From Pararhizobium_B sp051960215 (lineage in GTDB: Bacteria > Pseudomonadota > Alphaproteobacteria > Rhizobiales > Rhizobiaceae), in the NCBI GenBank assembly GCA_051960215.1, contig JBQCEN010000026.1, forward strand, positions 1 to 9,846: 9,846 bases of DNA. The letters run 5' to 3'. This document shows positions 6,670-9,846 of this stretch, one piece after another. Numbering within the stretch: position 1 is the stretch's first letter; each line of letters opens with the position of its first letter. The notes under the pieces are model-generated. The model did no database searches. It had not been told where the DNA came from and worked only from the letters and a program-made list of their open reading frames with translations. The translations under genes were made by a program, and so were the position numbers.

Positions 6670-9339
6670 GTGGCCGCCCTGTCCGACGCGCCCACGCTAA
6701 CAGCAGCCTCGTCCGGCCCTGCATCGGCGAAGCCCGCGGCAGCGCTGTTCGGCGCGCGTGCCGGCACCTATGGCGCCATCGGGCTCGTTTCCGCCGCCGT
6801 CATCGCGCTGCAGATCTCAGTCATGCGGATCTTTGCCGTCGGCAGCTGGACGCATTTCGGGTCGATGGTCATCAGCCTCGCCATGCTCGGCTTCAGCCTG
6901 TCGAGCGTGATCATCTTCATCGGCAAGGACTGGTTCGAACGGCATTGGGCCGGTGCCGCATGGGCTTCGCTCATTCTCTTCGGGCCCTTCACCGTCGCCA
7001 GCAATCTGATCGCCCAGGCCCTTCCCTTCAACGCCATCTTCCTCATCTCCGACCCGGCGCAGAAATGGCGCCTCTTCGCCAATTTCGTGCTTTACCTGCT
7101 GCCCTTCCTCCCGGCGGCCTTCTTTCTCGGCATCATCTTCCTGAAGAGCCGAACCGGCTTCAATCGCGCCTATTTCGCCGACCTCGCGGGTGCCGGCCTC
7201 GGCGGCGCGGTCGTCCTCGGAGCGCTCTATGTGCTTGCGCCGGAGAAGATCGTGCTGGCGCCGCTCGTGCTCTGGGCCGGCGGCATCGTTGCCTGGTCCG
7301 TGAGCCAGCGCGCCGGAAAGACGGCCGTCGCAGCGCTCGCCGTGGTCGCGCTTTCGATCGTCGGCTATCTTGAACTTCCCCGAATGACGGGCATTCCCGC
7401 CCTGAATGTGAGCCAGTACAAGGGCATCTCCTATGCCCGGAACTTCCCCGACGCCCGGCGCATCTATCGCGGAATCTCGCCTTTCGGGGACCTCCAGATC
7501 TATCGGAGCTCCTACATGCATTTTGCGCCGGGGCTCTCCGACAACGCCGCCTTCAATGTGCCTGAACTGCCGCCCGACACCTATGCCGCTCTCTTCATCG
7601 ACGGCGACGGTCCCGAAGGGATCATGCGCGGCGTGCCGAAAAAGGACGAAGCCTATTTCCGCTACCTTCCGGCCTTCTGTCCGTATGTGCTGGAAAAGCA
7701 TCCGAAGACGTTCGTCGTCGAATTCGGCGGCGGCATCTCGACCGTGGTGGCGCTTCACGCCGGCGCCCGCTCGGTCACCGCGGCCGAAAGCAACCCCGCG
7801 CTGTTGCGGGCATTTCAGGATCCGCGGCTGAGGGAGGCGACGGGCGACCTTCTCGCCTCACCCCGTCTTCACATGATCGGCGGCGACGGACGGCTCTTCC
7901 TCGACCACACGCAGGAACGCTACGACGTCATCGATCTCAGCCTCGCCGATTCCGCCGGCCTGTCGCACCCCGGCGGCTTCTCCATCGTGGAGAAATACGC
8001 CTATACGCGCGAGGCCTTCGTCTCCTACATGCGGGCGCTCGCCAAAGGCGGTATCCTGTCGGTCACGCTGTGGAACAAGCAGGAGCCGCCGAAATCGGTT
8101 CTCAAGCTCTATGCCACCATGGTCGCGGCGGCGAAGGCCGTCGGCCCGGCTTCCGCGGCGCAATCCTTCTTCGTCTCTTCGAGCTATCTCTCGACGACGA
8201 CGGTGCTCTACAAGAATGGCGGCTTCACCGCCGACGACCTCGCCAGACTGCGCCGCTACACGCAGGACATGTCCTTCGACGAAATCTATTCGCCGAGCTT
8301 TTCCTACGACACGTCGAAGACCACCAAGGTCCTGACCGATTATCGTAATTCGATCTTCGGAAGCGCCGCCGGCCAGGCTCCGGGCAACGACAATACGTCC
8401 GCCGAAGACGCGCCGCCGAGCGACGAAAGCGGCAGCCAGGAGCCGATGCCGGCGACGACGATGGGTCGCCTTGCCTGGCATTTCCTGATCCATGGCGGCT
8501 GGGGCGACATTGCCCGCCGCTATGTGTTCGACACCCGGCCGCTCACCGATGACCGGCCCTATTTCGCCGGCTACGAGAAGCTGCCGGACCTGCCGAGGAC
8601 GCTCGACCGTCTCGATCTCCTTCAGGACGACTGGGGCTATCTGGTCCTGTGGGCGACGCTCGGCGTCGCTCTGCTCGCCGGGATACCGCTCATCCTGCTT
8701 CCGCTCGTCTTCGGCTGGCGCGCGGTTTTCGCCCGGTCCCCCGGCAAGACCGGCACGATCGTCTATTTCGCCTGCCTCGGCCTCGGCTACATCCTCGTGG
8801 AGGTCGGTCTGATCGGCCGCTTCATCCTCGCGCTCAGCAGCCCGGCCGTTTCCGCCGCGGTCCTGATCACCGGAATGCTCGTCTCTTCCGGCCTCGGCAG
8901 CCTTGCCTCCGAACGGATTTTCAGCAGCGCCCGGAAGCGCCTGCCCGTCGTTCTCGGGGCCACGGCCGTCCTGCTGTTCCTCTACGCAGCCGCGCTTGCG
9001 CCGGCGCTCGACTGGATCGGCGGCTTCGCCTACCCGGTACGCCTCCTGCTCGCGCTTCTCCTGATCGCGCCGCCCGCCTTCCTGATGGGCTTTCCGATGG
9101 CGACCGGCATGAACTGGCTCGCACGCCTCGGCAAGGACCACATGTTCGTCTGGGCCTGGGGCATCAATGGCAGCTTCTCCGTCATCGGCGCGGCGGCCGT
9201 GCCGATCATCTCGACGACGCTCGGGCTCGATGCGGCGCTGGAGATCAGCGCCATCGCCTATCTCCTCGCAATCCCGGCCTTTCTCGGCCTCCTGCGTCAG
9301 GCACGGCTCCAATCTCCAGCCGGCGCCGGGCCCGCTTGA
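6670..9339 (+). CDS. 14-helix membrane protein with spermidine-synthase-like SAM-fold domain
   Basis: A protein of 889 residues of the type annotated as fused MFS/spermidine synthase-like. Hydrophobic segments lie at about 33-54, 62-84, 94-116, 136-158, 170-190, 193-211 and 218-235, then a soluble domain (about 240-655), then seven more at about 658-682, 696-722, 727-745, 759-778, 793-812, 827-848 and 852-873. The soluble domain has a SAM-fold motif, VVEFGGGIST (349-358), acidic E373 in AAESNP, GGDGR (D406), and YDVIDLSLADSAG (418-430). The C-terminal membrane part has GFPMATGMN and FVWAWGINGSFSVIG, typical of this family. Loops rich in K/R (GKDWFERH, KSRTGFNR, SQRAGK, RAVFARSPGK, RIFSSARKR, RLGKDH) all fall on one side, which puts both ends in the cytoplasm and the soluble domain in the periplasm. 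By eye, Ser424 replaces the first catalytic Asp of spermidine synthase. The start is a GTG with a weak AGG upstream. Function unknown. Confidence 0.85.
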   Translation: MAALSDAPTLTAASSGPASAKPAAALFGARAGTYGAIGLVSAAVIALQISVMRIFAVGSWTHFGSMVISLAMLGFSLSSVIIFIGKDWFERHWAGAAWASLILFGPFTVASNLIAQALPFNAIFLISDPAQKWRLFANFVLYLLPFLPAAFFLGIIFLKSRTGFNRAYFADLAGAGLGGAVVLGALYVLAPEKIVLAPLVLWAGGIVAWSVSQRAGKTAVAALAVVALSIVGYLELPRMTGIPALNVSQYKGISYARNFPDARRIYRGISPFGDLQIYRSSYMHFAPGLSDNAAFNVPELPPDTYAALFIDGDGPEGIMRGVPKKDEAYFRYLPAFCPYVLEKHPKTFVVEFGGGISTVVALHAGARSVTAAESNPALLRAFQDPRLREATGDLLASPRLHMIGGDGRLFLDHTQERYDVIDLSLADSAGLSHPGGFSIVEKYAYTREAFVSYMRALAKGGILSVTLWNKQEPPKSVLKLYATMVAAAKAVGPASAAQSFFVSSSYLSTTTVLYKNGGFTADDLARLRRYTQDMSFDEIYSPSFSYDTSKTTKVLTDYRNSIFGSAAGQAPGNDNTSAEDAPPSDESGSQEPMPATTMGRLAWHFLIHGGWGDIARRYVFDTRPLTDDRPYFAGYEKLPDLPRTLDRLDLLQDDWGYLVLWATLGVALLAGIPLILLPLVFGWRAVFARSPGKTGTIVYFACLGLGYILVEVGLIGRFILALSSPAVSAAVLITGMLVSSGLGSLASERIFSSARKRLPVVLGATAVLLFLYAAALAPALDWIGGFAYPVRLLLALLLIAPPAFLMGFPMATGMNWLARLGKDHMFVWAWGINGSFSVIGAAAVPIISTTLGLDAALEISAIAYLLAIPAFLGLLRQARLQSPAGAGPA

Positions 9340-9846
9340 GGGCCGGATTCCTCCTCCATCCCTGATGCCGCAGGATTTGGTTCGGACGTGCTCCAGGAAG
9401 ACTGCCCGCCGATCACATGCTTCACGATATTGCGCTCTTTGCGCCACGCACGCCCGATGTCTTCGATATAGTAGTCAGGCTCGATCCCCAGGATCAGGTT
9501 TTTGAAAGGGTAGACATACTTCTCCAGCGGCTTGTTAACGCCCCTGCAAAACTGCTTCTCCGGATCGAATTTGGGATCCATGAGAAGAGCGGCAGCACGC
9601 ACGAAACTTCCCTTGAAAAAGGATGGCCCCGTGAGAAACGATGGAATTTTCGTCTTTAGTGGCATCTTCAGCCCCGAAATCACAATGGATTTGCGCGTAA
9701 AGCAAAAGCGCCCCTTTCTTCGGCGGTCCCAGTTCGTGTTCGCATGGTTGAAGCTGATCTGGGCGATCGATCGATTTTCGAGCAGGGGGGCGATGTCGGA
9801 TTGATGGAGCGGCTTTCGCAGCAGCCAGTCATCCTCGAGATGGAGG
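9297..9846 (-). CDS. Probable glycosyltransferase, 5' end outside the window
   Basis: The minus-strand frame is open from the right edge to a TGA at 9297-9299, giving 182 C-terminal residues. The first visible residues, LHLEDDWLL, resemble the acidic metal-binding (DXD-like) motif of GT-A glycosyltransferases. Later come GPSFFKGSFVRAA, a DPKFDPEKQF segment and a basic AWRKERNIVKHVIG end. On this I suggest sugar transfer, perhaps in surface polysaccharide synthesis, but the family is not certain. Single 60-base lines here count to 43-50% GC against about 65% in the neighbouring membrane gene, which hints at horizontal acquisition. The last 35 or so residues (from GGQSSWSTSEP) are low-complexity, unlike the rest, and the gene overlaps the convergent membrane gene by 43 bases. 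The tail may therefore be an extension caused by a lost stop. Confidence 0.6.
   Translation of the reverse strand, partial: LHLEDDWLLRKPLHQSDIAPLLENRSIAQISFNHANTNWDRRRKGRFCFTRKSIVISGLKMPLKTKIPSFLTGPSFFKGSFVRAAALLMDPKFDPEKQFCRGVNKPLEKYVYPFKNLILGIEPDYYIEDIGRAWRKERNIVKHVIGGQSSWSTSEPNPAASGMEEESGPQAGPAPAGDWSRA
9326..9346. terminator. GC-rich hairpin over the stop of the membrane-protein gene
   Basis: CCGG, one bulged G, CCC, a 6-base loop, then GGGCCGG form a 7-pair stem spanning the TGA at 9337-9339. It is followed by ATTCCTCCTCC rather than a clean T-run. It may act as a weak terminator between the two convergent genes. Confidence 0.3.

Noticed and set aside
6081..7373. 430-codon plus-strand open frame across the gene junction
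   Set aside because: It is out of frame with both recognised genes and composed of R/H/A/P-rich sequence with no domain; it is a shadow of high GC content.
7858..9447. 529-codon minus-strand open frame
   Set aside because: It is antisense to the membrane-protein gene. Its product is a featureless run of R, E, A, D and G, typical of the opposite strand of GC-rich DNA, while the plus strand shows helices and SAM-fold motifs.
1..9846. CRISPR arrays, tRNA or rRNA genes, insertion sequences
   Set aside because: I saw no regularly spaced repeats, no tRNA-like cloverleaf with a TTC-type loop, and no transposase motifs or terminal inverted repeats with target duplications.

Overview
The window is GC-rich (about 65% in hand-counted coding lines). 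It looks like an alphaproteobacterial, probably Rhizobiales, chromosome or large replicon. The evidence is the protein signatures, the codon use and a GTTC-N7-GTTC LexA box, which is the alphaproteobacterial SOS operator.

Layout, left to right. (1) Bases 1-1634, + strand: the 3' part of a fused enoyl-CoA hydratase / 3-hydroxyacyl-CoA dehydrogenase (fatty acid beta-oxidation), cut by the left edge. (2) Bases 1845-5222, - strand: a four-gene operon, in transcription order dinB, a DUF763 gene, an exonuclease III-family gene (xth) and a DUF1810 gene. Each junction overlaps by 1 or 4 bases, so the genes are translationally coupled. A perfect LexA box lies just upstream of dinB. (3) Bases 5743-9339, + strand: a Tat-exported protein-L-isoaspartate methyltransferase-like protein, followed 27 bases later by a 14-helix membrane protein carrying a spermidine-synthase-like SAM-fold domain. 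A good sigma70-type promoter precedes the pair. (4) Bases 9297-9846, - strand: the 3' part of a lower-GC gene, probably a glycosyltransferase, cut by the right edge and overlapping the membrane gene tail to tail.

Two things stand out. First, the SOS operon is decaying. dinB has lost about 100 codons of palm and thumb in frame and carries a -1/+1 pair of frameshifts. DUF763 has a +1 and xth a -1 frameshift. Only the last gene, DUF1810, looks intact, and no lesion was seen in the roughly 5 kb of flanking coding sequence. In its ancestral form this would be a LexA-controlled damage-response operon joining a Y-family polymerase, a helix-hairpin-helix protein of unknown function, an AP endonuclease and a DUF1810 protein.

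Second, the pcm-like/membrane-protein pair looks like a dedicated module for extracytoplasmic SAM-type chemistry. The methyltransferase has a twin-arginine signal peptide. The positive-inside rule places the SAM-fold domain of its partner in the periplasm. Both proteins carry substitutions at family active-site positions. I regard this pair as the best candidate for an undescribed system here. No tRNA, rRNA, CRISPR array or insertion sequence was seen.
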